64,000 nucleotides of DNA from Nitrosospira sp. Nl5 (GCF_900102495.1 NZ_FMVQ01000002.1:186001-250000), one strand, 5' to 3'; shown: positions 36,740-46,529, counted from the first letter of the stretch. Numbers and translations: made by a program. Notes: generated from the sequence alone by a model not told the origin.

Positions 36740-37828
36740 ATGCCCAAACTCGACCACGCTACCTTCATTGACCGCCTCAAGGGAAAATCCATCGACGTCG
36801 CCCAATTGAGGAGTGTTTATCCCGACTTGAACGTGGCGAATGTTGCCGATCACGATGTTATCGAAGGCACCACACAAAATCTTGAGAAATTGTGGGAAAC
36901 CATCGATAGTTATGACCATGACGGCAACGTCAACACCATATCCGATTCCCCCGCCTTATCCATTGCGGAGTGGCTGTTCGCCAAGGCGGTTAGTCCTGCG
37001 CCTGCAGCGGGCGGCGCGGTGAATTGGAAGAAAGTCGCGGAGCTCGGTGACAAGAGCATTACCGATAATAGTAACGCGCATAAGTCCGCAATCGACAATA
37101 CCGGGGTGGGCCTCTATTACGGCGACCACTCGCCTTTCCATGACGATATTCTCAGGGGAAATCTTCCGGCCCTGCAAACGCAGCTGGATGCCATGAGCGC
37201 GGGAAATTGGCGGATGGTGGCAGTTGAGCCTGGGTCCGTCGCGATCAAAAACACGTCAGGTCAGGCTGCTCGTCTTCAGGAAAGTTCATGCATCGGGTGG
37301 GTAATGCAGAATGTCAAGGCGGCCTATGAGGGCGCGGGCTATGGCGCGCGTTTTACCGAAATCAACCGCAAGGTGAAGGACGCCGATCTGCGCGGAACCG
37401 TTCTGTGCGAAGAATTGCAGAAGGACGGATGGGCGGCGGTGTTTTATTCGCCGCGAACCGCTGAGGACCTTGCCAATTCGGGTGAGCGCGAGAAACTGGG
37501 CGCCCTGAACATGGCGAAGGCCGGTTCACGCGTGTGGAAGTCGCCGGTTCCTGATTCGAGCGGTGTGCGCTGCGACGCACTCATCAGCGGTTACCGCGAT
37601 GTGACGCCGGACAGCAATACCGAAGCCCTGCTGGAGAAGCTGGAAAACGCACCATTTTTTGTCGGTGTTGCCAACGGCGGGATACACACTTTTGTGGGGC
37701 ACAACGGAAACGTCTGCGATTTTCACTGGACCGCGCAGCCGGACGACAAGAACGCCATGACTGAAAATCCAGTCCGTGAATGGAAATGGGACACGGGGCT
37801 TTACATGGTGCCGCCGGGGTACTGGTAA
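36740..37828 (+). CDS. Unrecognised 362-residue protein, possible Cys/His hydrolase
   Basis: I do not recognise a family. No signal peptide or membrane segment is evident. Residues 58-66 (SYDHDGNVN) resemble a calcium-binding EF-hand or dockerin loop. The C-terminal half has C184 at the start of a predicted helix (ESSCIGWVMQNVKAAYEGAG) and, later, H316 in ANGGIHTFVGHNGNV, with H321 and H329 nearby. This C...H order with a beta-strand around the His is what papain-like or NlpC/P60-type hydrolases show, but the match is only a pattern. It stands alone, with an AGGA-like site before the ATG, and aspC is convergent 34 bases downstream. Confidence 0.7.
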   Translation: MPKLDHATFIDRLKGKSIDVAQLRSVYPDLNVANVADHDVIEGTTQNLEKLWETIDSYDHDGNVNTISDSPALSIAEWLFAKAVSPAPAAGGAVNWKKVAELGDKSITDNSNAHKSAIDNTGVGLYYGDHSPFHDDILRGNLPALQTQLDAMSAGNWRMVAVEPGSVAIKNTSGQAARLQESSCIGWVMQNVKAAYEGAGYGARFTEINRKVKDADLRGTVLCEELQKDGWAAVFYSPRTAEDLANSGEREKLGALNMAKAGSRVWKSPVPDSSGVRCDALISGYRDVTPDSNTEALLEKLENAPFFVGVANGGIHTFVGHNGNVCDFHWTAQPDDKNAMTENPVREWKWDTGLYMVPPGYW

Positions 37829-37862
37829 AAATTCCCTGGGGGCGGGCGTTCAGCTTGCGCGC

Positions 37863-39056
37863 TTAAACCAAAGCCTTCGCAATGCGCTGCAGTGCATTTT
37901 CCAGGTTGGTCATCGTAGTGGCGAAGGAAAGACGAATATACCCTTCGCTCCCGAACGCCGAGCCAGGCACCACCGCTACGCCGCCATGTTCCAGCAGATA
38001 TTCGCTAAAGGCGATATCGCTGCTGTCTTCCAGTACCCCTTTGGCATGCAATCGCCCGATTGCCTCGCGCGTGTCGGCGAAGGCATAGAACGCTCCTCCC
38101 GACAGCAGGCACTTGACGCCCGGCATGGCGTTGAGTGCATCCGTCACAAACTGGTTGCGTTCCTTGAATGCCATCACCATGGGTACAATGCAGGACTGAT
38201 CGCCATTCAGCGCGGTTTCCGCGGCGACTTGCGAAATGGAAGTTGGGTTTGAGGTGCTCTGGGACTGGATGTTTTCCATGGCGGTAATGATATGTGCCGG
38301 CCCGCCGCAATAGCCGATGCGCCAGCCGGTCATGGCGTAGGCCTTGGATACGCCGTTGAGCACGACGGTACGCGCATACAGGTCAGGACAGGCATTGACG
38401 ATATTCACGAATTTGCTGTCGGAAAGCAGGATATGCTCGTACATGTCATCGGTGGCGATCAGGATATCCGGATGCTTGCGCAGGACCTCGCCCAGGGCTT
38501 TCAGCTCTTCCACCGTGTAGACTCCCCCTGAAGGGTTGCTGGGGCTGTTGATGACAAACATCCTGGTTTTGGGTGTAATCGCCTGTTCCAGCTGCGCCGC
38601 GGTTATTTTGAAATCCTGTTCGATGCCGGCTTCAACGATGACCGGCTTTCCTTCGGCGATGAGAACGATATCGGGATAGGAAACCCAGTATGGGGCAGGA
38701 ATGATGACCTCGTCGCCGGGGTTGATGACGGAGAGTGTCAGATTGAAAAAGCTTTGCTTGCCCCCGCACGAAACCAGGATTTGCTTCGCGGTATAGTCGA
38801 AACCATTGTCGCGTTTGAATTTGGCGATGATCGCGTTTTTCAGGCCGGGGGTACCGCCCACCGCCGTGTATTTGGTGAAACCCTTGTTGATGGCGATAAT
38901 CGCCGCATCCTTGATATGCTGCGGGGTATCGAAGTCCGGCTCGCCGGCGCCAAGTCCGATGATGTCCTTTCCTTCCGCCTTGAGTTGGGCCGCGCGGGCG
39001 GTGACGGCAAGGGTAGGGGAGGGCTTGATGGCCTGAACGCGCTTTGAGAGTTCCAC
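37863..39056 (-). CDS. aspC: Aspartate aminotransferase, class I
   Basis: A 397-residue pyridoxal-phosphate enzyme converting aspartate and 2-oxoglutarate to oxaloacetate and glutamate. The Schiff-base lysine is K238 in NGVSKAYAMTGWRIGY. N174 in INSPSNPSGG and D203/Y206 in IATDDMYEHI are the cofactor contacts. The N-terminal substrate loop (GAGEPDFDTPQHIKDAAI) fits the Ib subgroup, which in some species also uses prephenate. It diverges from uvrB over a 124-base gap. Confidence 0.94.
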   Translation of the reverse strand: MELSKRVQAIKPSPTLAVTARAAQLKAEGKDIIGLGAGEPDFDTPQHIKDAAIIAINKGFTKYTAVGGTPGLKNAIIAKFKRDNGFDYTAKQILVSCGGKQSFFNLTLSVINPGDEVIIPAPYWVSYPDIVLIAEGKPVIVEAGIEQDFKITAAQLEQAITPKTRMFVINSPSNPSGGVYTVEELKALGEVLRKHPDILIATDDMYEHILLSDSKFVNIVNACPDLYARTVVLNGVSKAYAMTGWRIGYCGGPAHIITAMENIQSQSTSNPTSISQVAAETALNGDQSCIVPMVMAFKERNQFVTDALNAMPGVKCLLSGGAFYAFADTREAIGRLHAKGVLEDSSDIAFSEYLLEHGGVAVVPGSAFGSEGYIRLSFATTMTNLENALQRIAKALV

Positions 39057-39180
39057 GATAATGTCCTTACGCTGATGGGGTTGCGCCCGTATGATAAAAT
39101 TAGCCAGATGAAACAGTTAAGAAATAATCAGGAAATAAATTAGGCCCCTAACCAAGCTGAGCAAGCTGGAAATTATACCT

Positions 39181-41259
39181 GTGATCGCTACCTTCCCCAA
39201 TAGTCCTTACAAGCTGCATCAATCGTTTACGCCAGCCGGCGACCAGCCGGAAGCCATCGACAAGCTGGTGGAAGGGATAGAGGACGGCCTTGCATTCCAG
39301 ACACTGCTGGGCGTAACCGGTTCCGGCAAGACTTTCACCATGGCTCACGTCATCGCGCGGCTTGGACGCCCCGCGATAATCATGGCGCCAAACAAAACGC
39401 TGGCAGCCCAGCTCTATGCCGAGATGCGGGAATTCTTTCCGGAAAACGCCATCGAGTACTTTGTTTCCTATTACGACTACTATCAGCCGGAAGCTTACGT
39501 TCCTTCGCGCGACCTGTTCATCGAAAAGGACTCAAGCATTAACGAGCACATCGAACAGATGCGCCTGTCCGCGACCAAGGCGCTGCTGGAGCGGGATGAT
39601 GCCATCATCGTTGCCACCGTCTCGTGCATATACGGGATCGGCGATCCCGTGGATTACCACGGCATGATTTTGCATTTGCGCGAAAACGAGAAAATCACAC
39701 AGCGCGAGGCGATACAGCGCCTGATTGAAATGCAATACGAGCGTAATGAAATCGAGTTCAGCCGTGGGACCTTCAGGGTGAGGGGAGACGTACTTGACAT
39801 ATTTCCGGCGGAGAGCTCCGAAACCGCGGTACGCGTATCGCTGTTTGACGATGAAGTGGAAAGCATGACGCTGTTTGATCCGCTCACCGGGCGCACTTTG
39901 AAAAAGGTGTCGCGCTACACCGTTTATCCGTCCAGTCACTATGTCACCCCCAGAAGCACCACTCTTCGGGCAATCGATACCATCAAGGCCGAGCTGGTCG
40001 AGCGCATCAATTTTTTTCAGCAGAATAACAAGCTGGTGGAGTTGCAGCGCCTTGAACAGCGCACCCGTTTTGATCTCGAAATGCTTAATGAACTCGGTTT
40101 CTGCAAGGGCATCGAGAATTATTCCCGGCATCTTTCCGGGAAGATGCCGGGGCAGCCTCCGCCAACCTTAATTGATTATCTGCGCCCTAATTCGCTGATG
40201 GTGATCGATGAGAGCCATGTCACCATCCCGCAGGTGGGCGGAATGTACAAGGGAGATCGTTCTCGCAAGGAAAACCTGGTGGATTTTGGTTTTCGTCTGC
40301 CTTCCGCCTTGGACAATCGCCCGCTCAGGTTCGATGAATTCAGGAAAATGATGCCGCAAACGGTGTTTGTTTCCGCCACCCCGGCGGAGTTCGAGCGTGT
40401 CCACAGCGGTCAGGTGGTGGAGCAGGTGGTACGTCCCACCGGCCTGGTGGACCCGCAAATCGAGATCCGTCCCGCAAGCACCCAGGTTGACAACCTGATG
40501 TCGGAAGTCAGCCTGCGTACCCGCAAGGGAGAGCGGGTGCTCGTCACCACGCTGACCAAGCGCATGGCCGAGGATTTGACCGACTACTTCTCCGATCACG
40601 GCATCAAGGTGCGCTATCTCCATTCCGACATCGATACGGTGGAGCGCGTGGAAATTATCCGGGACCTGCGACTGGGTAAATTCGACGTGCTGGTAGGGAT
40701 CAATCTACTGCGGGAAGGCCTGGATATTCCGGAAGTATCGCTGGTTGCGATACTGGACGCCGACAAGGAAGGTTTCCTGCGATCGGAGCGCTCACTGATC
40801 CAGACGATAGGCCGCGCGGCGCGCCATATAAACGGCACCGCGCTCCTTTACGCCGACAGAATTACCGATTCCATGCGTCGGGCAATGGATGAAACCGAGC
40901 GCCGGCGTAATAAGCAAATCCTGTTTAACCAGGAACATGGTATTACCCCGCGAAGCGTGCACAAACGCGTGAAGGACTTGATTGACGGCGTGTACAACAT
41001 CGAAACCGCTCAGCAGCACCTAAAGGCTGCGCAGGTGCAGGCGCGTTATGATTCCATGAGCGAGATACAGTTGGCGAAAGAAATCAAGCTGCTGGAAAAG
41101 AAAATGCTGGATGCCGCAAAAAATCTGGAATTCGAACAGGCGGCACAACACAGGGATGAGCTAAAAAAATTAAAAAACAAGCTCTTTGTAGGTTTTGTTG
41201 AACCTGAATATGGGATAAATCATGAGAATGGCATTCAGCCAAAACAATTAAGAAAATAG
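39181..41259 (+). CDS. uvrB: Excinuclease ABC subunit B
   Basis: A 692-residue helicase-like nucleotide-excision repair protein that receives damaged DNA from UvrA and recruits UvrC. Walker A is [10 protein letters not shown]. The damage-probing beta-hairpin region is [20 protein letters not shown]. Helicase motifs [26 protein letters not shown] and QTIGRAARH are present, and the C-terminal UVR domain ([20 protein letters not shown]) binds UvrC. The start is GTG 39181, which gives the usual N-terminus. No LexA box is evident upstream. Confidence 0.97.
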   Translation: MIATFPNSPYKLHQSFTPAGDQPEAIDKLVEGIEDGLAFQTLLGVTGSGKTFTMAHVIARLGRPAIIMAPNKTLAAQLYAEMREFFPENAIEYFVSYYDYYQPEAYVPSRDLFIEKDSSINEHIEQMRLSATKALLERDDAIIVATVSCIYGIGDPVDYHGMILHLRENEKITQREAIQRLIEMQYERNEIEFSRGTFRVRGDVLDIFPAESSETAVRVSLFDDEVESMTLFDPLTGRTLKKVSRYTVYPSSHYVTPRSTTLRAIDTIKAELVERINFFQQNNKLVELQRLEQRTRFDLEMLNELGFCKGIENYSRHLSGKMPGQPPPTLIDYLRPNSLMVIDESHVTIPQVGGMYKGDRSRKENLVDFGFRLPSALDNRPLRFDEFRKMMPQTVFVSATPAEFERVHSGQVVEQVVRPTGLVDPQIEIRPASTQVDNLMSEVSLRTRKGERVLVTTLTKRMAEDLTDYFSDHGIKVRYLHSDIDTVERVEIIRDLRLGKFDVLVGINLLREGLDIPEVSLVAILDADKEGFLRSERSLIQTIGRAARHINGTALLYADRITDSMRRAMDETERRRNKQILFNQEHGITPRSVHKRVKDLIDGVYNIETAQQHLKAAQVQARYDSMSEIQLAKEIKLLEKKMLDAAKNLEFEQAAQHRDELKKLKNKLFVGFVEPEYGINHENGIQPKQLRK

Positions 41260-41314
41260 ATTAAACATCAATTAGATCAGGTAATTACGGAATATAGTTA
41301 AAGTAATGCAACAT

Positions 41315-41662
41315 TTAATTTAGCACCGTCGCGGAGTTGACAAAAATGACCTGGTCGAAGGTGCGATTCAATGTTTTACTATTGAAATTTTTCATTACCA
41401 TACTTTGCTCAAAACGGACACGGTCGCCCACCTTTACCCGGGTAGTGGGGGCCGCAATCCAGAAGCGCTTTTCAGTATTCGCCAATTCCATGTAGGTGTA
41501 GCCGGGTGCATCCAGGGTGGAAAGTACCTTGCCTTCATTGGCTGGCATTCCCGCTGCCGCGGTGGCGGTATTCGCACCCTTGTTTTCCGCGGCAACCGCA
41601 TGCAATGGGCTTAATAGCGCAAGGCCGACCGAGAAAACTGCCGCTAAATAAGATATTTTCAA
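41315..41662 (-). CDS. Exported NrfJ-like small protein
   Basis: About 115 residues. I place the start at TTG 41662 because GGAGG lies seven bases upstream and it gives a clean signal peptide (MKISYLAAVFSVGLALLSPL, cleavage after HAVAA). Upstream ATGs at 41701 and 41713 would add residues before that signal. The mature part has the segment APGYTYMELANTEKRFWIAA and MKNFNSKTLNRTFDQVIFV, as in periplasmic proteins annotated as NrfJ-related. Its role is unknown; a link to nitrogen-oxide respiration is only suggested by the name. Confidence 0.7.
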   Translation of the reverse strand: MKISYLAAVFSVGLALLSPLHAVAAENKGANTATAAAGMPANEGKVLSTLDAPGYTYMELANTEKRFWIAAPTTRVKVGDRVRFEQSMVMKNFNSKTLNRTFDQVIFVNSATVLN

Positions 41663-41838
41663 AACTGCCTCCGATATTGGGTATATTTGCAAAACGGGCA
41701 TGATACACCTCAATTCCTTGAAGTTCCAACCTGAGCTACCGCCTCGGACAGGCGCCGTACAGCTGGTTTCCCTTTACGTCCCGCAGGCTGCTACCATTCG
41801 GTATTGATAAATTAATGTAATAGCCATGGAGGCGAATG

Positions 41839-42060
41839 ATGGATTTTGAATGGAAAGTGATCGACGAGCATCATCACGAGTTATTTATAGATAAGCACGT
41901 TAGAGGCCTGCTATGGATTACGGCGGCTGGTTTCTCGTTTTGGCATAGCTATCCCAACCCGGCCGTGGATCTTTCGCGCGTAAAGAGCGTGGAAGAAGCG
42001 AAGAAAGCCGTGGAGGCGGCTGTGCTAAGCCTGGGAGCGGAAGAAAAAAACCGGCCGTAG
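41839..42060 (+). CDS. Small protein of unknown function
   Basis: A 73-residue protein (MDFEWKVIDEHHHELFIDKH, then WITAAGFSFWHSYPNPAVDL). Two ATGs occur in tandem at 41836 and 41839; the second is six bases after GGAGG and is preferred. Aromatic N-terminal half, helical Lys/Glu/Ala-rich C-terminal half. No signal peptide. I do not recognise a family. Good ribosome site and composition support it as a gene. Confidence 0.65.
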   Translation: MDFEWKVIDEHHHELFIDKHVRGLLWITAAGFSFWHSYPNPAVDLSRVKSVEEAKKAVEAAVLSLGAEEKNRP

Positions 42061-42083
42061 CGCTTGCTTACGAGGGAAAAGAA

Positions 42084-42566
42084 TTAAGGGTTTCCAGTCC
42101 AGGGATCACCCCGGGAATCAGTACGGGGAGCAGGAGCAGTCCGGGGATCAAAAACGAAAATGGACGGTGCCGAGCCATCAAGCAGCGTGGACGAGCCCGG
42201 TATCGTAGGTTGCAGTACGGTGACGCCTGGAACCAGCGGCGATTCCGCCGCAGAGTGCGCCGGTTGCTGTTTGAGGACGCCGGTGCTGATACCGGCCTGA
42301 TTGTTTTTACCCGCGCAGATGGCAGCTCCTTGTTCTGCGCTTGTTCCTGCTTTTTGCTCCGCAGCTTCGCACGCCAGTGTTTGATAGACGGGCATGAACT
42401 TGGCCGCTTCCTCGTATTGACCCGCTTTCATTAACTCCCTCACGCGCAGTTGTGCCTCCTTGAATTTGCTTTCTGCATCCGGGGTCCGATAAATCGGATT
42501 GGTTTCTTCGGCTGGTGCGACGGTCGCAAACAGTATTGCGAAGATAGCCGGAATGATGAATTTCAC
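42084..42566 (-). CDS. Exported protein of unknown function
   Basis: A 160-residue protein with a clear signal peptide (MKFIIPAIFAILFATVAPAE). Residues 25-70 are helical and charged (ESKFKEAQLRVRELMKAGQY) with Cys in TLACEAAEQKAG and AAICAG, which could form a disulfide. The C-terminal half is Pro/Ser/Ala-rich and probably disordered. The ATG follows AGGAGA. Convergent with the gene at 41839. Confidence 0.75.
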   Translation of the reverse strand: MKFIIPAIFAILFATVAPAEETNPIYRTPDAESKFKEAQLRVRELMKAGQYEEAAKFMPVYQTLACEAAEQKAGTSAEQGAAICAGKNNQAGISTGVLKQQPAHSAAESPLVPGVTVLQPTIPGSSTLLDGSAPSIFVFDPRTAPAPRTDSRGDPWTGNP

Positions 42567-43147
42567 GTCTTCTCCTTTCTATTCAGTTTTAGAAATCGCA
42601 TAGCGCTGTTCATTTCTATCGAGTAGGCGCTATTCCCCAAATATCGAGTATCTATTATTTTCCACTTGCAGGCGTTTGTGATACCAAAAGGTATTCTACG
42701 CGTGCTAGGTTGGGCATTGCACAAATACCGCTGTTGGAGGCCTTGAAACATTAAATGTTCCTGAACAACTCTTGAGCCTGGGCGTAAAAAGGCCCGGCAA
42801 GGAGTAGTCGGCCAGTGCCGGGCCAGTGGCATCTACTACAAGAGGGAGAAAAAGTAGACACCAGAACATATTATCTTCGAGCCGATTTCAAATCTCTGTA
42901 CGCGTCCGCACATAGAATCAGATTTAATTCCTTAATGTAATTTGAAGTGGAAGCCAGCTTCGCAGGAAAAGACAAAAGTCTTACCCGTCCCGGAATTGGA
43001 ATGATCCCGAATAGTACAGGCTCTTTTATTGCTCATAATGTATATTATGTTAAATCGTGAAGAAACCGGCGTGTCTGAATAAAAGCCATAACCCGTAAGA
43101 TGCTTGGAATAGAATCAGATGGATTGGTAAAGCAAACGAAATTTGAG
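42567..43147. other. Intergenic region with a minus-strand terminator
   Basis: No supported gene in 581 bases. It contains the terminator at 42786-42824, a short palindrome AACATTAAATGTT (42748-42760) and a second one, CATAATGTATATTATG (43034-43049). Composition is AT-rich in the right half. The distance from the terminator to the next minus-strand gene start is about 540 bases. Confidence 0.5.
42786..42824 (-). terminator. Rho-independent terminator, minus strand
   Basis: GGCCCGGCA (42791-42799) and TGCCGGGCC (42816-42824) form a perfect nine-base stem. On the minus strand the stem is followed by TTTTT (42786-42790). It can end leftward transcription coming from the small membrane-protein gene at 43148, or from an unannotated RNA between them. 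Confidence 0.8.
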
Positions 43148-43363
43148 TCATTCCTCTTTTTGCACATATTCTGTCTTCTCTGGCGCGAATGCCGGCCACT
43201 TTGCAAATGCGATAACCCATAGAAGTATCAGAATGCCTCCAGGGACTAGTGCGAGGAAGGAAAAGGCGGGCTTAAAGCCCGCTCGCCCACAAATTCTCCA
43301 GAATGGCACGACAAAAAATATTGCAGCTGCGATTACCCACTGTATGATCCCAAGCTCGCCCAT
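43148..43363 (-). CDS. Small two-helix membrane protein
   Basis: A 71-residue protein with two hydrophobic segments, about 5-22 (GIIQWVIAAAIFFVVPFW) and 34-52 (FLALVPGGILILLWVIAFA), joined by a short basic loop, and a charged C-terminus (EKTEYVQKEE). The ATG follows GAGGAGG, a strong site. No family recognised. It lies alone upstream of the terminator at 42786-42824. Confidence 0.72.
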   Translation of the reverse strand: MGELGIIQWVIAAAIFFVVPFWRICGRAGFKPAFSFLALVPGGILILLWVIAFAKWPAFAPEKTEYVQKEE

Positions 43364-43559
43364 ACCGCCTCCTCTCTGGAGCTGATCGGAATTGCTGAAT
43401 GCTTAGATAACAATCAAAGCTGTTAATATGTATAGGTTAAATCCCCTCTTCGCGCAACTCGCTCGAACACTCGAATCACGCCAGCTTCTTACGCTCTTTT
43501 CGTATCAGTCATATCTGCGATAATAAGAATCTTGTCTACCAGCCGGAATCCATATTCGC

Positions 43560-44285
43560 ATGCATCTCTCAATTATCATTCCAGCTTTCAATGAAGAGCG
43601 CCTGATTGAAGACTGCCTGCAGTCCATTTCCATATCGCTTGCCAAAAACTGCAAGGCCGGATTTACATCCGAAATTATTGTAGTCGACAACAACTCGACC
43701 GACAAAACCGCTGACCTGGCAAGGAAGGCAGGTGCCAAGGTTGTTTTTGAACCGATCAATCAGATCGGCCGTGCACGCAATGCCGGCGCCGCCGAGGCGA
43801 CTGGCGACTGGCTGCTGTTTGTGGATGCCGACAGTATTTTAAATCCCGAGCTGCTGGATGATATTCTGCGGGTGATTGAAGACGGCAAGAGCGTGGGCTG
43901 TGGCAGCACAATACGTATGCAAGGACTGCCATGGTGGGCGAACTGGACATTGAAATTGTGGACGGGCACGTCGATCCTGTTTCGCTGGGCGGCGGGAGCG
44001 CTGGTCGTGTGCCGCAGCGATGCATTTCGTGACGTGGGTGGCTTCGACCAGGAGCTTTATGCTGCCGACGAAGTAACGTTAAGCCAGCAACTAAAGAAAT
44101 GGGGCCGGCAACGCGGGCTTCAATTTGTCATCCTCACCAAGCATCCGCTGGAGTCGTCGCCGCGCAAGATACTGCTCTACTCCAGGCGGGAGATTACCGC
44201 TCAGATCCTCCGCGTCATTCTGCACCCGCGCCGGACGTTGCAGGACAAGAAGCGGCTATCGGTCTGGTATGATGGGCGGCGCTGA
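43560..44285 (+). CDS. Family 2 glycosyltransferase
   Basis: A 241-residue GT-A fold enzyme. The nucleotide-sugar domain begins SIIIPAFNEERLIEDCLQSI, with IIVVDNNSTDKTADLARKAG and the metal-binding DxD as FVDADSILN. FDQELYAADEVTLSQQLKKW corresponds to the acceptor-site E/D motif. A weak hydrophobic stretch near 130-150 could be membrane-associated. Donor and acceptor are unknown. It stands alone, so no polysaccharide locus indicates its product. Confidence 0.9.
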   Translation: MHLSIIIPAFNEERLIEDCLQSISISLAKNCKAGFTSEIIVVDNNSTDKTADLARKAGAKVVFEPINQIGRARNAGAAEATGDWLLFVDADSILNPELLDDILRVIEDGKSVGCGSTIRMQGLPWWANWTLKLWTGTSILFRWAAGALVVCRSDAFRDVGGFDQELYAADEVTLSQQLKKWGRQRGLQFVILTKHPLESSPRKILLYSRREITAQILRVILHPRRTLQDKKRLSVWYDGRR

Positions 44286-44348
44286 GACAGCGTGAGCCAA
44301 TAAACTGTACCACTGGCGATGATTTAAGACAATCCGACGCTTGCTGGC

Positions 44349-44822
44349 CTACAGTTGTTCATACGCTTGCCGCAACGTCTTGATCTCGATCTTGTTCATC
44401 TTGAGCATGGCCTCCATGACTCTCTGTGCCTTCGCGGCATCCTTGTCTTGCAGCATCTCGCCCAGGGCCGAGGGAATGATCTGCCACGACAGACCGTATT
44501 TGTCCCTGAGCCATCCGCATTGGTGTTTTTCTCCGCCTGCGGAGAGCTTCTCCCACAGTTCATCCACTTCCTGCTGCGTCTCGCAATTCACGAAAAATGA
44601 GATGGCTGGTGAGAAAGTGAAGTGTGGGCCGCCATTCAACGCAATAAAATCCTGTCCATCAAGCTGGAATGCCGCGGACATGACCGTTCCCTTCGGCCCG
44701 GGCCCTGCGTCTCCATAGCGGGTGAGGTTGCCGACCCTGGAGTTCTTGAAGATGGAGACATAGAAATTCATGGCTTCCTCGGCATTGCTGTCGAACCACA
44801 GGAATGGGGTGATCTTTTGCAT
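44349..44822 (-). CDS. VOC-superfamily protein, PhnB type
   Basis: A 157-residue protein of the glyoxalase/VOC fold, PhnB/3-demethylubiquinone methyltransferase-like subgroup: ITPFLWFDSNAEEAMNFYVS, AFQLDGQDFIALNGGPHFTF, and CGWLRDKYGLSWQIIP. The ATG follows GAGAGGAA. These proteins are usually metal-binding but the reaction is mostly unknown. A paralogue of exactly the same length lies at 57270-57743. Confidence 0.88.
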   Translation of the reverse strand: MQKITPFLWFDSNAEEAMNFYVSIFKNSRVGNLTRYGDAGPGPKGTVMSAAFQLDGQDFIALNGGPHFTFSPAISFFVNCETQQEVDELWEKLSAGGEKHQCGWLRDKYGLSWQIIPSALGEMLQDKDAAKAQRVMEAMLKMNKIEIKTLRQAYEQL

Positions 44823-44921
44823 AAGAGGTTCCTCTCAGTTGACCATGCATGAGCGCACACCCATTGTCGAACAGACTTCAGGAAAATCGACACCCGACCA
44901 GGTAATATTTGGCAATCTTTT

Positions 44922-45305
44922 CTAGCGCGGTAACGAATCCAGGGTTCCGTTAGTATCTACGTCCCTCGGATCAGTGCCACTCCCGTCGTCATAAAGGCAT
45001 GTACAACCGAGGTGTTCGTCCAGGAGCCACCCGGGAAGCCTCACGAGCCAGGCAGGTAGCGCAGCATTCTGATACTGGGTCGGGCGGCAACGGGCCCCGC
45101 CTCCCCCGCCGCCACCTTTTTTTCTACGTTCATTGACCAAATCGATATTTTGCGTAATTGCAAAGATCGATTTCTTCTTTGCCTCATCGATTACGAACAC
45201 CGTCTTGAAAGGCGCGTTCCGGACCACCTTTAATCCATCCTTGATTGATGCCTTCGAGCCAAGCGTAAAAGATGATAACTTGATGGCCGGTGCTGGCGCA
45301 TCAAT
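44922..45305 (-). pseudogene. Coding-like frame without a start, possible gene remnant
   Basis: An open frame of 128 codons ends at 44922 and is bounded upstream by a TAG at 45306. It reads like protein (SSFTLGSKASIKDGLKVVRN; PFKTVFVIDEAKKKSIFAIT) but has no ATG; the only alternative start is a GTG at 45227 without a ribosome site. The C-terminal part has a Gly run and Cys-containing WLLDEHLGCTCLYDDGSG. It may be the 3' part of a gene cut by a mutation or deletion. No family recognised. Confidence 0.3.
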
Positions 45306-45414
45306 CTAAACACGATGCGTGGCGGGAATTAAAGAAACTGGCCCTTTGGTATTATTGACGCTTTCGGTCTTGCAGATCCTTGCGTGTCATTCGGAGCTCG
45401 CTCCAAACACTGGT

Positions 45415-46317
45415 TTATGGAACAACCGGACCGAGCCCGGCTGTTTCCACGGAGGGCAAAAGGGCGCGTATGTCGGACTCCCAGCCTTTGAATTTCCCGG
45501 CTGCATTTTTCCGTTGCGCGGAGCTCGTGATGTTATGCAGGTCCGCGACAAATGCGCAGTTATACCGCGACAATTGCGCCGCATATCGCCGGTATTCATC
45601 ATTCGGGGAACGATGAATGCGTTCAATATAGGCTCGTAGCGCTGCCTGTGCCTTATCCTGGCTTGTACCATCGGCGCTCAATCGCCGCAGTAACTGCACA
45701 AAATCCTGCTGACGCCGCTGACGCTCGGTATTCCAGATATTGGCATCATAGGGTGAAAGGGTTGCCAGGCGGGTAATCAGCTCATGTTGCGTATTGTCGA
45801 GTTTTCCGTATACGTGCTCGGCCCGTTCCACCGTGCGCTTGATTGATTTCTTGAGCCGCTGCGAGGCATCGCCCTTAAGATTTTCGTCATGGAACTCTTC
45901 ATTGGATTTTGCATATCGCCGTTCGATATTCTGTATCTGTTGCGGCGTCAGCGTTAACATTATCTCGGTTGTCATCGGCACGGCATGTTCGAACGCGGCG
46001 TCCATGTAACCGCGTACTTCTTTCCACAAGCCGCACGTGCGCTCGGCGGTAATATCTTCCAGTGAGAGATTTTGCGCTCTTGCAAGCAGGTTGGCATATT
46101 CGGGCAGGTGTGCACGCCGGTGCCAGGCAAACCACTGCGTAAGGCTCTCACGCGTGCGCAGTTTCTGCGCATCGTTGAAATCCACGAACCCGTCAAGCCA
46201 CCAGTAAGTCAGATGATTCGCCTGGTTATAGCCGAAACGGGCTACGCTGCATCCCGTAACGGCGGACAACGCTAAAGCCAGCACCAGCCAGTACATGCCG
46301 CGGTTTATTCTCACCAC
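45415..46317 (-). CDS. DUF6279-type lipoprotein
   Basis: A 300-residue lipoprotein. The signal peptide ends in the lipobox LSAVTGCS (Cys23). The mature part is helical, with NQANHLTYWWLDGFVDFNDA and YMDAAFEHAVPMTTEIMLTL, as in proteins of the DUF6279 family, which have no assigned function. The GTG at 46317 lies seven bases after GGGAGA and overlaps the stop of the upstream small gene, so the two are probably translated together. Confidence 0.85.
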   Translation of the reverse strand: MVRINRGMYWLVLALALSAVTGCSVARFGYNQANHLTYWWLDGFVDFNDAQKLRTRESLTQWFAWHRRAHLPEYANLLARAQNLSLEDITAERTCGLWKEVRGYMDAAFEHAVPMTTEIMLTLTPQQIQNIERRYAKSNEEFHDENLKGDASQRLKKSIKRTVERAEHVYGKLDNTQHELITRLATLSPYDANIWNTERQRRQQDFVQLLRRLSADGTSQDKAQAALRAYIERIHRSPNDEYRRYAAQLSRYNCAFVADLHNITSSAQRKNAAGKFKGWESDIRALLPSVETAGLGPVVP

Positions 46318-46529
46318 AGATCTCCCAGCACCCTGTTGATCACGAAGAGCACGATGGCGAGCGCGAGTAAGCCCAGCAATAGTCCGTGCTCCCCAATGAC
46401 ATGTTCCGCCAGGCCGGACACGCGGTTAAGGCGGCGGAAAAAATGCAAAGCGACAAAAATGCCGACAACCATCGCCGCATACAATAGTTCCACATACCCT
46501 ACTTCAAAATACCATTCGTTTTGATTCAT
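46311..46529 (-). CDS. Small membrane protein upstream of the lipoprotein
   Basis: A 72-residue protein with two hydrophobic segments, about 12-29 (VELLYAAMVVGIFVALHF) and 49-68 (LLLGLLALAIVLFVINRVLG). A basic loop with RRLNR lies between. Its stop overlaps the GTG start of the DUF6279 lipoprotein gene by seven bases, which supports expression as a pair. No family recognised. Confidence 0.75.
   Translation of the reverse strand: MNQNEWYFEVGYVELLYAAMVVGIFVALHFFRRLNRVSGLAEHVIGEHGLLLGLLALAIVLFVINRVLGDLW

Noticed and set aside
39057-39180. LexA (SOS) box before uvrB
   Set aside because: No CTGT-N8-ACAG pattern is present in the aspC-uvrB gap.
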